In this document: positions 11,343 to 21,499 of the stretch, piece by piece
Numbering within the stretch: the first letter of the stretch is position 1
Layout: each line of letters opens with the position of its first letter
DNA from: Tanypteryx hageni
Taxonomy: Eukaryota > Arthropoda > Insecta > Odonata > Petaluridae
DNA length: 64,000 nucleotides
Direction of reading: 5' to 3'
Assembly: GCA_028673005.1 (NCBI GenBank)
Contig: CM054114.1
Location: forward strand, 122,603,307 to 122,667,306
Position numbers and translations under genes: made by a program
The notes under the pieces: model-generated
What the model was told of the DNA's origin: nothing
The model's database searches: none
Seen by the model: the letters and a program-made list of their open reading frames with translations, nothing else

Positions 11343-11638
11343 ATTTAGATCAGCGTTTCTCAACTGCTGGTCTGTGGACCACTGCCAGTGCATGGTCCAG
11401 TATTGGCAGGTCCATGATATTCTATTTTTATAATAAAAGTTTTATTATGGGCAGCACTAGTAAATGAAAGGTTTGTGTTTTCAATTGTCAAAGTGTAATT
11501 TTGTCAAATGATCAGTGGTTTAAAATTGATTTTACCAGTTCTTGGTGGATTATTCAGATAAGACACTGGTCCACGGTAAATTTTCTGTTATTACACTGCT
11601 CAGCGATAAACTTTCGGTTGAGAACCGCTGATATAGAT
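11343..11638. mobile_element. hAT-type MITE with 8 bp target duplication
   Basis: A 280 bp element (11351-11630) with terminal inverted repeats CAGCGTTTCTCAACTG and, inverted at the right end, CAGCGGTTCTCAACCG. The flanking octamers are ATTTAGAT and ATATAGAT (7 of 8 identical). No open frame is present. Ends of the CAG.GTTTCTCAA form are common among hAT MITEs. Confidence 0.75.
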
Positions 11639-12124
11639 AGTGTTCTTTCAACTTGGTGACTGGATATCAGAGTATCTCATTAAAATCACTAGATTTCCAA
11701 GTATCTACTTCCTGTTAACATCATTCTACATGTTAACCAAAAGAAAAATTTGAGAAGCTTGAGGTTTGATGGGGATGCTGAGGACCATACAGGAGAGCAC
11801 CATATTTTAGTAAAGGAAGAACGCGACCAATAAAAACTGATTTTAGTGCATAGAGACCATCAAATTTGGTAAACCTGTATGGCAGACCAGAGTGAAATCT
11901 TTTTTATATGATCAGAAAAGGTAAGCTTACTGTCTAAAAGTAAGCTTACGTATTATTATACCATATGTTATACTATAAATAATTACTAGACACACTCATG
12001 CCACCCTCCCTTCCACTTGCCCACCATAATACCTCTCTCACTATCCTCCTCCCTCACCCTCTCTCAGCAGAAAGTTGCATGAATATTGTTATATATTAAT
12101 TTGCTGTGAAATTTATGCTTATAC
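11639..12124. other. non-coding DNA
   Basis: No gene seen. A short pyrimidine-rich stretch lies at 12000-12065. An inverted TAAGCTTAC pair occurs around 11921-11950. Confidence 0.35.
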
Positions 12125-12175
12125 ATAAAATCACGGACCTGTCTACGGACAGACTACCTATGATGATGATGATAA
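12125..12175 (+). mobile_element. 3' end of an RTE LINE (severely 5'-truncated)
   Basis: Only the last 50 nt or so of an RTE element are present: a hairpin CTGTC-TACG-GACAG (12139-12152) followed by a (GAT)n tail. The same end occurs on the RTE copies at 12733, 21510 and 34500. Confidence 0.65.
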
Positions 12176-12186
12176 AAAAGACTTCT

Positions 12187-12580
12187 TAAATATACTTGGT
12201 ACTTGGGTACTATACGGGCACCCCATATGCAGTGCCCTGCTGGTGACGGGATATGGAACTAGGCAGTACTGTAAGTGGCGAGATATGGATTATGTGGAGG
12301 TTTGTAGTTGTTCATTAAAATTTTGGTTTATAACGGTGCCTATCGTATTTTTCTTTGAATGGAGATTGAACCGGTGTAGGGTGCCTTCGATGCCCAGACT
12401 AAACCAATGACACCCTCTCTATGCCAGCGGAGATTGTGTGCTCGAAAAGTAAGGTATACTGTTTCCCCTTTGAGTAGGATTTTGGATGTCAGCAGTATAC
12501 GTAACTACACGCAGTTCCATATCTCGCCACTTCATGGCATGAGGGTGCTGTATAGTACCAAATACACTAGTATATTTGAT
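12187..12580. mobile_element. foldback/MITE-like element with about 100 bp imperfect arms
   Basis: The left arm (about 12187-12300) and right arm (about 12475-12580) are inverted and share GGTACTATAC, GGCGAGATATGGA and AAATATACT. The central part contains no transposase. The element lies directly between two RTE 3' ends that point toward it. Its class is not clear from the ends. Confidence 0.6.
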
Positions 12581-12732
12581 AGTAACTAAGTACTATATAC
12601 TTATTATCAGCCAAAGAATTAATAACTTCTAAAACGATAATGATGTAGTTTGTACTTATTTATATTAGTTTTTTTTCCAAATTGCAAGTCGTTATGTGTT
12701 CATTCATTGTATATTTTACAATGTAATGTAGT

Positions 12733-13072
12733 CATCATCATCATAGGTCATCTGTCCGTAGACAGGTCCGTCATTATTTATGGTTAAATCTGGTTCTCCA
12801 TATTCTCCTATTTTCTGCTGTCCTCTTCATATCTTGATAACTCTTTCCCTTTCAAATCATCTATCAGCTGAAACCTTTTCCTACCTCTTTCCCCTTTTCC
12901 ATCTAGTTTTCCTTCTAACATGTCTTTAATCATACTCTCTCTCCTCAGGTAATATCCAACCCAGTTTGCCTTCCTCTTTCTAATAGTCTGTATAATCATT
13001 CGCTTCTCTCCTACTCTTCATAGCACTTCATCGTTTTTCATCCTATCTGTCCATTTTATCTTCAGCATTCTT
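12733..13072 (-). pseudogene. RTE LINE, 5'-truncated 3' end
   Basis: The minus strand encodes the C-terminal region of an RTE protein: KIKWTDRMK, then IIQTIRKRKANWVGYYLRR (12999-12940) and the basic stretch after it, matching the same region of the full-length copy at 21.5-24.7 kb. A frame break with an in-frame stop lies upstream of the second block. The 3' end has the CTGTC-TACG-GACAG hairpin (12765-12752) and an ATG/GAT repeat tail. Confidence 0.75.
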
Positions 13073-15179
13073 TAATAGTAATTGATGTAGTATGAATTGA
13101 TTTTTTTAAGTGCTTCAACTGCTATGGTCAATTTCCACTGTCATCAACTGGGCACACACAGAAGGGAGGAGGTAAAATAATTCAAAATGCTGAATAGGGA
13201 AAATAAGGGGAAGAGGCGAAAGAAGAAACAGTGCAGGAAAAGATATATAGATTATAGATGTCATTTTAAAAAATACCCCAAATAAGTTTTTGTATTTCAC
13301 TATTGAAAAAATGGAATAACCTCATTGTGCCCGGTGTGTCACCAAAATATCGATGGGTAGGATGATTTCAAAATATATCAGACAAATGCGGGAATTATTA
13401 ATAATTTTATATACTATATATATTAAATATATCAAAACATTTAGAGCATAACTGTTTCCGTAATAATGAGACAAAACAATTAAATGTATCACAAACCCGT
13501 AAAATTGAAACCTACTCGTATGTAATATTTTTATGACATTAAACTTTGTAATTAAACAAATTGTGTAACCTAATAAATGAGCCCTTAAATTTTATAAAAA
13601 TCATATATATGTAACATCTCAAAAATGAGATATTTGTAGCTATTATGAGAAATAATTCCACCTCTTAAGACCTGAATTTGAAAAGTATTTGATCGCGTGC
13701 GGCGTTATTCAGTTGTTTGTTCTTTCAACTTGAAACGGCAAGTGAACACTTTTCGAATGGATTATATGACTATCTATGAAATTATTATTCTTCGTAATGG
13801 CTATGTGAACTTATGGAGACAAATTATTTGAAAGTATGAGGTGAGTATAAACTATTTTCATACATAGTCAAGGCTTCATCCATATCCTAAAAGTATTTTT
13901 TCTTCTTTTATGCTTTGTTATAATTGTTAGATTTTTAATTTTCCATCCACCTGCATAGCTGAGGGGGTAATTTAAAATTTGTATTCAATCTATTTCAATG
14001 CATAGTAATTGAACCAAGAGAGATATCGATGGTTTCATAAATGCGTTTTCATAATAAGTGCTTAATAAAGTCAAACGAATACATTTGATGGAAAAGTCAG
14101 ATGCACTGACAAATTAACAAAGCAACACCGCAAAATACATGTATGCATTGTGTGGTGTTACTTATCAATAAATTGAAGTTGATTCATTACTCTACGAAAT
14201 TCATGCTGCAGGACGGGTTACTCTTGGTCAGCCTGCTAACGATGTTCAAAGTCGCGCTCTCGAGTTTGAATTATCTAATTTATTTACCTTGTGAATGCAT
14301 TAAATACATTAGTATTAACGTTTAATTTATTTATTTATGAACATTCCTAATTGTAACAAATATAAGTGAAGTTTTTAAAGTCAGGCATAAATTAAAATTT
14401 CTTTTCGTAAAATCTCTTGAAAATTCATTATTATTCAAACGGAAAAGTAGGTAAGTTTCCTCTAAATCGAAGTGGTAGACTTTGTATGCCTCAGAAATTG
14501 CAAAACATGTAAAAAGACATTCATTCGTTTCAATAATTAGACTCTACGTTAAATTAGTATGATATAAATTTGAGACTACATAATTACTTTATTGATACGT
14601 AATTATTGTATTCAATAAGACCTGTTTTACACTTAAAAATAAAAAGTTTCAATTTAATTAGGTTCATGAAACATCTCTTACTTTTATTTGATTTTGTTGT
14701 GATTAGGAGAGAGTGAATGCATCTATCGTATTGATTACACCAATTGCTTCGCGACTTCCACCCTCCCAGAAGCTAATTAATTACATACAAATACTAGGCA
14801 GCTCAAGTATCGTTTACCGTTCTCTATGGCGAGATGGATGACAAACCCAATACTTCTTATTCTTAAGAGTTTGCGTCAAGTAGAAGAAAGACAGAAGGGA
14901 AAGAGAAGTTGAAGTGGAAATATGGGAAGAAGATGGATTATACGTCGAGGTGTCTCACACAACTATTACACATTCCCTCCTCCCCTTATCTCTCCCTATA
15001 TCCCTCCACTCCCTCCCCCTATCTCTCCCGTCTCCCTCATATTTCCCCTGCCACCCTCCCCCTATCTATTCCGTCTCCCTCACCCTATTTCTGCTGCTCT
15101 ATGACATGTAAAATGCGTGTGATCCAGTGCTTTAAACGATATGTTAAGCAGCACTTCCTTTCTTTTTACCCGCATCAAA
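13073..15179. other. AT-rich non-coding DNA with a pyrimidine-rich tract
   Basis: No recognisable gene. A C/T-rich tract (14965-15095) gives spurious open frames rich in Pro, Ser and Leu. A good donor sequence (GAG|GTGAGTAT at 13842) follows a CpG-containing patch at 13690-13720, but without acceptor or coding support. Confidence 0.4.
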
Positions 15180-15755
15180 TTTGAGTTGGGCCATGCATAA
15201 ACCGACCGATTTTTCCGCACTTGACTGGTAATGTAGGGCATGTTGGAAATTTTCCACTCAGGGATTTTTGGTCATGTGCACTTACCTCCCCCTCCTACTT
15301 TCAACTAGCGACCTCTACTGGCTGGCGGAATTTTCCGTTACTGTGTCAATGTGCTTAGCCGTGGGGCCGTGGCGTGGCGCCAACACCCCAACACTGTGGG
15401 ACGGTAGTTATTGACTTGGTGATAGATGTTGGTAGACGACTGGTGATCTGCATTACGAAGAGAATGTAAGTATATCTACAGAATTGTTCAATTTGTTGAA
15501 ATTTTGCGAGATGTATTGCAAATTACTTGAAATATTTAAGCTTTCATTAGAATTGTCCGCGGATGAAATGATTCGTCGTAGTATTAAGACATCTTTATGT
15601 TTAAATCATGTGGTGCTTTATTTTACTTTTCCCGCTCCGCAGGCCTCATTTCCCAGTCATTGTGAAGTGATATGGGCAATATGCGTTGCAGTACTACACT
15701 TGGATTTTCATCTAAAGGAGAATTTCTGCAGCTGGAGGATTTTTGATCGGACAAG
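15180..15755 (+). other. possible promoter and two non-coding 5' exons
   Basis: CpG-richer sequence (15190-15420) ends in a strong donor, GAAT|GTAAGTAT, at 15465/15466. A polypyrimidine stretch and CCGCAG acceptor (15642) open a 113 bp segment closing with AAG|GTAAGG at 15755. The pair looks like a short intron (15466-15642) between two exons. ATG-started frames in the segments are very short (the longest is about 24 codons), so any transcript would be leader or lncRNA here. I found no matching coding exon. This is inference from splice signals. Confidence 0.25.
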
Positions 15756-16367
15756 GTAAGGAGACAATTATCCTTTACCCATAGGACTTAAACCCTAGTT
15801 TATGCGCGTATAAATTTGCAAAGAATTAACGTTAGAACGAGAGCGTTGGTGTGCATTCACGAGGTTTTGACAAAGGCACCAGAAATGACCATTTTCTTAC
15901 GTTTCGGAATAATTTATTTTATATATGTGTGTTGAAATACTCCTGTTATATATGGTATTTGAAGGAGATATTTTATGAATTTTTAGTCAGTGTCAAAGAA
16001 ATCGATCTAATAATAGATATCTTAAAACAACGGTATCCGAATATTTTTAAATGCTACCTGAAAGTACTACGGTAAAATGAGTCGCTGATTCATGGCGTTC
16101 ATGCGTTTAACGCATAGAATAGATTAGTAAAACATTGTGAGCATACTCGTCAAATGTATTAAAGGCTACTTTGTTCCTGGAGTGCGATCAGTCTCATTAG
16201 TCACTAGTTCAGGAATGGTCATTTGGCCATTTCTTAAAATTGCAGTAAAAATCCTGACCAATACTGAAGTACTTAAATTTTGAAATTAGTGAGTGACTGA
16301 ACTTAAATTCTTATATGCCTGCATTTGCATATTGTGGGTGTGCATGAACATACATGGATGCTTACAT
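15756..16367. other. non-coding DNA
   Basis: No gene, repeat boundary or RNA gene is visible. The open frame at 15851-16075 has no recognisable domain. Confidence 0.35.
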
Positions 16368-17329
16368 CCCGTAGCATATATTATCTCATCGATAAATAAC
16401 TGCTACTTACATAGGAGGATATAAAACCTAATGTACTTCTATAAGTGCTCCAGATCTGAAATTTGATATGACGACGACATTGTGTACACCCGAGAGGAAA
16501 TTCCATAAGAAAAGCATGGAAATCAGTGCAGTGCTTTAAAAAAATTGCATTTTCAAATTATTAAAAATGGAGATTAGATACGATCTTGGGATGTTAATTT
16601 TTTCACAGACTAAATTCGAATCCATGCTTAAATTTTGGTAAAAAAATTTTTCAATGATATAAAGGGATTTTTTTATAAATGAAGAATACCAATTACCAAT
16701 GCTTTTAAATGGTAATGATCTTACGTTATAATGGAATTTATTTAATTTGTTTTGCAATATGCTGAAGGGCTGCAGTGTGGACAACACATAATTGTAATTT
16801 TTCCATAATTTTAAAATGGGGGTATTACCTGACCATCAAAATCATAAATATTTTAGAATTGTGGCAATGACATTCATAAATCATTAAATAGTTTAATTCT
16901 TTTCTTCAGTGGTTTGTCAGTAGATTAATGGATTAAAATATTTTGATTGGAAAGGCAGTCTCCATTATAATTACAAAAACTTGCAGAAATGGTTTAAGAA
17001 AGCAATTTCTGGGATTTTTGTCTGCAAGTTTGTTGAACATCTAGAATCCGTCCATATTTTAGATTTGATACATAATGCTAGTGATATTTTATCACAAGTT
17101 TCTTTTTATTATTTTTTCTGGTCTTAGGCTATGCACTTAGCAGTTAAGGATTCTAGTTTTAGTAAAAATTAGTGTCTGCTAGCTGCAGTTTTCCATGTGC
17201 AAAATTGTGTGATTTGTTTCTTAGGATTCCAATCTTTGCAACATTTGAATTGAATGAATTGCTAGAAAGTTGGGTCCAATGAATACAGCCAGATATGATT
17301 CAGATCTCTTAGAGCAGATAGCTGCCATG
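16368..17329 (+). repeat. segmental direct duplication, copy A (empty site)
   Basis: This segment matches 18309-19818 along its length, beginning CCGTAGCATATATTATCTC and ending at GAGCAGA.AGCTGCCATG. The TTAA at 16994-16997 is the undisturbed form of the site where copy B carries a 516 bp piggyBac MITE. Copy A also lacks about 55 bp present in copy B near 18457-18512. No gene is encoded; both copies may belong to a longer interspersed repeat. Confidence 0.85.
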
Positions 17330-17435
17330 CCACATCCATCCGACAGATCAGCCGGTGGCATTTTTCGCACATGCAGCGAGGGCCGATAGATAGGCCGGTT
17401 GGCACTAAAAGGGTTAAGTTAGGTGACTAAAATAT
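17330..17435 (-). mobile_element. probable piggyBac-type terminus
   Basis: Read on the minus strand from 17419, TTAACCCTTTTAGTGCC begins a GC-richer segment that ends where copy A of the duplication stops matching copy B. TTAACCCTTT is a common start of piggyBac-type ends. No partner terminus with TTAA was found, so it may be a truncated element. Confidence 0.35.
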
Positions 17436-17593
17436 GAAATATTCAAGTTTCACTCCTAGTATCTAAAGCTGAATTACTCTGAACTGGCAGTATATTTTCA
17501 TTGATTTTAAGCAATATGAATGGATAAGTCGGTATTTTCATCAATAAAACAAAAGACACTAGTATCAAACTTCTTACTACTTATATACTAAAC

Positions 17594-17950
17594 ATTCTTA
17601 TAGTCAGTGGAGGTTTTCGGGTTTTGCTGCGTTATCGGCATTTCTGGCTCTCGACGTTTTGCAGGCGCAGTCTGCATCTTCAGGAGATGAAGTGAGATCC
17701 GATGGTAGGGATCTGCTTTTATATCCACTCGTGCCTTCCTGGTTTAACCGTTGTCCATCGCTGATTGGCTCGGTAGAGTTGCTATCCCTTTCTCTTTGGT
17801 CGTTGCTCCAACGTATTTTTCCTTCCTTTCACTTTTCCATTGGAAGAGTCGCTTCTGAGAGCCAGAAATGCCGCCAACGCAGCGAAACCCGAAAACCTCC
17901 ACCAGCATTCAGCAATGCTGCGAAAGCCTTCAACTCAAATTCTTATAGTC
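17594..17950. mobile_element. inverted-repeat element flanked by a 12 bp direct repeat, Penelope-like
   Basis: Arms of about 48 bp, GGAGGTTTTCGGGTTT..GCTGCG at 17609 and its complement at about 17853-17904, enclose a unique centre. ATTCTTATAGTC occurs just outside both ends (17594-17605, 17939-17950). On the minus strand CTGAAGA, a GCAG/CTGC stem and AAAACGTC resemble a hammerhead core with its usual GAAA altered, a signature of Penelope element ends. Coding sense is absent. Class assignment is tentative. Confidence 0.5.
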
Positions 17951-18308
17951 CTCTATTTCAGTCTGCCATTCTCACAACTGTAAAAAGATTAAAGGTTAAA
18001 TAGAGAGATCCCCACATCACTCAACAGCTGGTAGACACTTTTGCAACTTTTTACGCCCATGAAAGCAGAAAGGTTTTCATAATTATATTATAGAGTTTAT
18101 TCATATTAAAGTATAAACTATGTAAAAGTTGGTTATAAAAATTCATTTTTATGTCTTCTGGTTTACCACTTCATTCATGCGTGCGTCATAGTTTACTGAA
18201 CAGGGAAGAGATATGTTCCCATGTACACGATGCAGTAAGAGAGGGCTGGTCCCTAAACCTAGGCTGTTTTCATGAGATCGTGAACAAAGAACCCTGGGTT
18301 GGTGTGGC
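17951..18308. other. non-coding spacer between duplicated segments
   Basis: No gene or repeat recognised. A 63-codon open frame at 18151-18342 overlaps the start of the duplicated copy B and has no domain. Confidence 0.35.
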
Positions 18309-19818
18309 CCTCCGTAGCATATATTATCTCATTGATAAATAACTGCTGCTTACATAGGAGAATATAAAATCTTAGGTACTTCTATAAATGCTCCAGATCT
18401 GAAATTTGGCATGATGATTGGGCATTGTGTACAAGCGAGGGGAAATTCCAAAAAAAATTTACTTTTAGGGTAGTTTTTCTTGATCTCATTGTTTCATTCC
18501 TACTCTCTGTAAGAAAAGCATGAAAATCAGTGCAGAGCTTTAAAAAAATTGCATTTTCAAATTAGTAAAAATTGAGATTAAATATGAAATTGGGATGTTT
18601 ATTTTTTCAGAGACTAAATTCAAATCTGAGCCTAATTTTTGTAAAAATTTGTTTTCAATGAGGAAAAGGAAAATTTTTATAAATTATCAATGCTTTTAAA
18701 ACATAATGAATGAATTTATTTTGTTTTGAAATACATATACTGAAAGGCTGCAGTATGGACATACATAAATTTTAATATTTCCAGAAGTTTAAAATGTAGG
18801 AGCTGTGGGTATTACGCAAGCATCAAAATCATTGATATTTTAGAATTGTGGCAAAGACATTCATAAATCATTAAATAATTTCTTCTGTGGGTTATCAGCA
18901 GAATAATTAAAATATTTTGATTGGAAAAGGCAGTCTCCATTATAATTACAAAAACTTGCGGAAATGGTTTAACCCTTTATGTACCAATGGTACTTACAAC
19001 TATCACTGTTATTGAATGCAAATATTTACACTGCATTTGAATTTTTAGCACTGATATTTATAGGCTTTCATTTGTTGTATTATAGTATTACTACCAATAA
19101 GTGGCAGGATTACCTTAACTGTATTATTTTGATGCCACATTGTTTTTCTTTAGCCTATGTCATCGCGTCAGCCATTATCGTTTGCATAGATTTATATTCA
19201 TTGATGTTTGCCCTTATTTAACTGAAAATCTTCTAGGTAGGTAGTATCTTAGAATTTTTTTGTGATTTATTAAAGTGTAGTTATTGATTAGAAATCGTAT
19301 TTAACTAGACATTTACGATTTGTTTTTTATTCAAAATATATTCAAGGTATTGATAATTTTCTATACCAAAAAAAATAAGTTTTGGCTAATCTTATCTTTC
19401 AGGATATATTTCTTAAAACAGGATTAAGCTTGAGAAAAATATTTATAAAAAATATAAATATTTAAAAATTTTGTACATAAACGGTTAAGAAAGCAATTTC
19501 TGAAATTTTCTGAGATTTTTCTCTGTGAAAGTTAGTTGAACACAGAATCTGTCCATATTTTAGATTTGATATATAATGCTAGTGATATTTTATCATGTTT
19601 CTTTTTATTATTTCCCCTGGTCATATATTATGTACTTAGCAGTTAAGGATTCTAAAAATTACTGTGTGCTAGCTTCAGTTTTTCATGTGCAAAAATTGAG
19701 ATTTATTTCTTAAAATTCCAACCTGTGCAACATTTGAATTGAATGGATTGTTAGAAAGTTGGGTCCAATGAATGTAGCCAGATATGGTTCAGATCTCTTA
19801 GAGCAGAAAGCTGCCATG
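18309..19818 (+). repeat. segmental direct duplication, copy B (carries piggyBac MITE)
   Basis: The second copy of the 16368-17329 segment, about 1.94 kb downstream in the same orientation. It is interrupted by a 516 bp TTAA-flanked insertion at 18969-19488; sequence on both sides of the insert matches copy A continuously (GAAATGGTTTAA...GAAAGCAATTTCTG). Scattered substitutions show the copies are not recent. Confidence 0.85.
18969..19488. mobile_element. piggyBac-type MITE with TTAA target duplication
   Basis: TTAA at 18969-18972 is followed by CCCTTTATGTAC. The right end, inverted, reads CCGTTTATGTAC next to TTAA at 19485-19488. The 512 bp interior has no transposase. The homologous segment at 16994-16997 has a single TTAA and no insert, so the borders are confirmed by an empty site within the window. 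Confidence 0.88.
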
Positions 19819-20369
19819 TTATCATTTCAGTAGGCTCTCTTTTCTTCTCAGTATTTTCATTTAAATCTATCCTTATTACATTTAATGTCACATGAATCAT
19901 ATGGCAAATGAATGCCTGGCACTGGAATTGGGAAAAACTAAATTTGCTTATTGAGACCTTATCTCTGTGCTTGTAAAACATACGTTATTTGTTATTCTAT
20001 GTAGAAATGCCATTTAAGTTTACTCAGTGGCAAATTTGGAAATTTCCCGCCCCTAGGCCAAACTATTTTTCCATCCCCTTTTGATACTTTTTTCCTAAAA
20101 AAAAGTCACTCAAGTATATGGTTTGTCTGCACATCCATCCATCTGCAGATCGTAATTAATTCATCAAAAGTCCGCATAAAAATAATTTTTTTATTCCAGT
20201 GCCAAACATCTTGATGGCCCTAGACCATTGCCTACTTAGGCCCTATTACAAATCTGCTACTGGGTATACTTGAATATTCTGGGATAGCATCTGTAGTCAA
20301 ATGAAAAATCTTACTGAGGAGACCTGTATTAATATACAGGTAATGTTGGAAAATTTTGCTTAATTAGGT

Positions 20370-20590
20370 GGTTTAGAATCAAGATGACAGCAGCGCCAAA
20401 GAGATTAGAATGAGAATAGCTACTGCGTTGGAGACATTTTATGAGTACATGAGAGAAAGGGGTTGAATAAATGTTGAAATGGTATTATTGAAAACAAAGA
20501 TGTGGAGTGTAGTATAATATGTTAGACATGGGATTTTGGGAAAGAAGATGAGGCTTTTGAGATGTAGATATGGAGTATATTACAGAAAAT
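20370..20590 (+). pseudogene. RTE LINE remnant (C-terminal RT region)
   Basis: In shifting plus-strand frames, NQDDSSAKEIRMRIATA corresponds to the block after the palm domain of the full-length RTE copy here (QDGSSTQDIRSRIAMA). A later KMWSVV..RHGILGKK corresponds to its CYIWSIALYGAETW region. It is a heavily mutated fragment. Confidence 0.45.
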
Positions 20591-21499
20591 CAGTTAAGAG
20601 GATATAAATGAAGCCTTGTATGCTTTTATGTGTGTTGCAAATGTCTTTTTATAACAGCTCCTGACAATTGTTACGTGCACTGTGTATAAAAATGTTATTT
20701 ACTCTCACAATTGGTAGTTTAAAATATTTGTTTCCTTTAATTTGCTTAATTATGGAGGAAATATAAACAAATAGCATTATTTGTCACTTGAATAAAGATG
20801 GCCTGAGAATAAAACTTCAACTTTGATAGAAATTAAAGTGGTGCTCCCGAGTACAATAGCAGTTTCTTTTTTTATTGTTCTTTGTTTTCAAATTACATAT
20901 CAATCTAAAGAAAGGAGCAATAATTTAAAGTTCAGGCAGTGTACTTAAATAGTTAAAACGATGACCATATTACAGAAATATCTATCGCAACATTGTATGA
21001 GTGACTTCTTTTTTTTCGTTTGGCTTATCTTGTTGGAATCTGGTCACCCTATTATTTATGAAGTGAGAAAGGACAGAGTAGAGACATGTAATCAGAAGTG
21101 ATATTTACCAAGTGTAATATCTGGGTCTTGTCGTACTGAAGGCTTTGCTTACAGCAAATTAAAAATCTTTGCTTTCTCTTCTTCCCCATACTATTCTGGC
21201 TTGAAGATATCATCTTTGACTGTTTGAGTAAGGCTAAATGTATTCAGTTGGTGTTGATTCCTAATATTTAAATTTTAATATAAATTCTGGAGTTCTTCAT
21301 TTTGCCACTTACCCTTATTTTTGTGAAGTCTAACGAAAAGGACTGCAAATTCATTGGTTTACTGAGTGATTTGAACTAATTAAGAGATTCACTTCTATTT
21401 GAGCTTGCCAGTAATTACAATTGATCTATTCTACTATTATTAATTTAGAACATTAATGGCCATAGTACAAAATAAACTGAAACAAAAAATATCAATGTT
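20591..21499. other. non-coding DNA
   Basis: AT-rich DNA with no gene or definable repeat, up to the 3' target-site duplication of the RTE element. Confidence 0.35.

Noticed and set aside
13690..13850. CpG patch followed by GAG|GTGAGTAT donor
   Set aside because: No coding frame or acceptor partner; a single donor match is common by chance.
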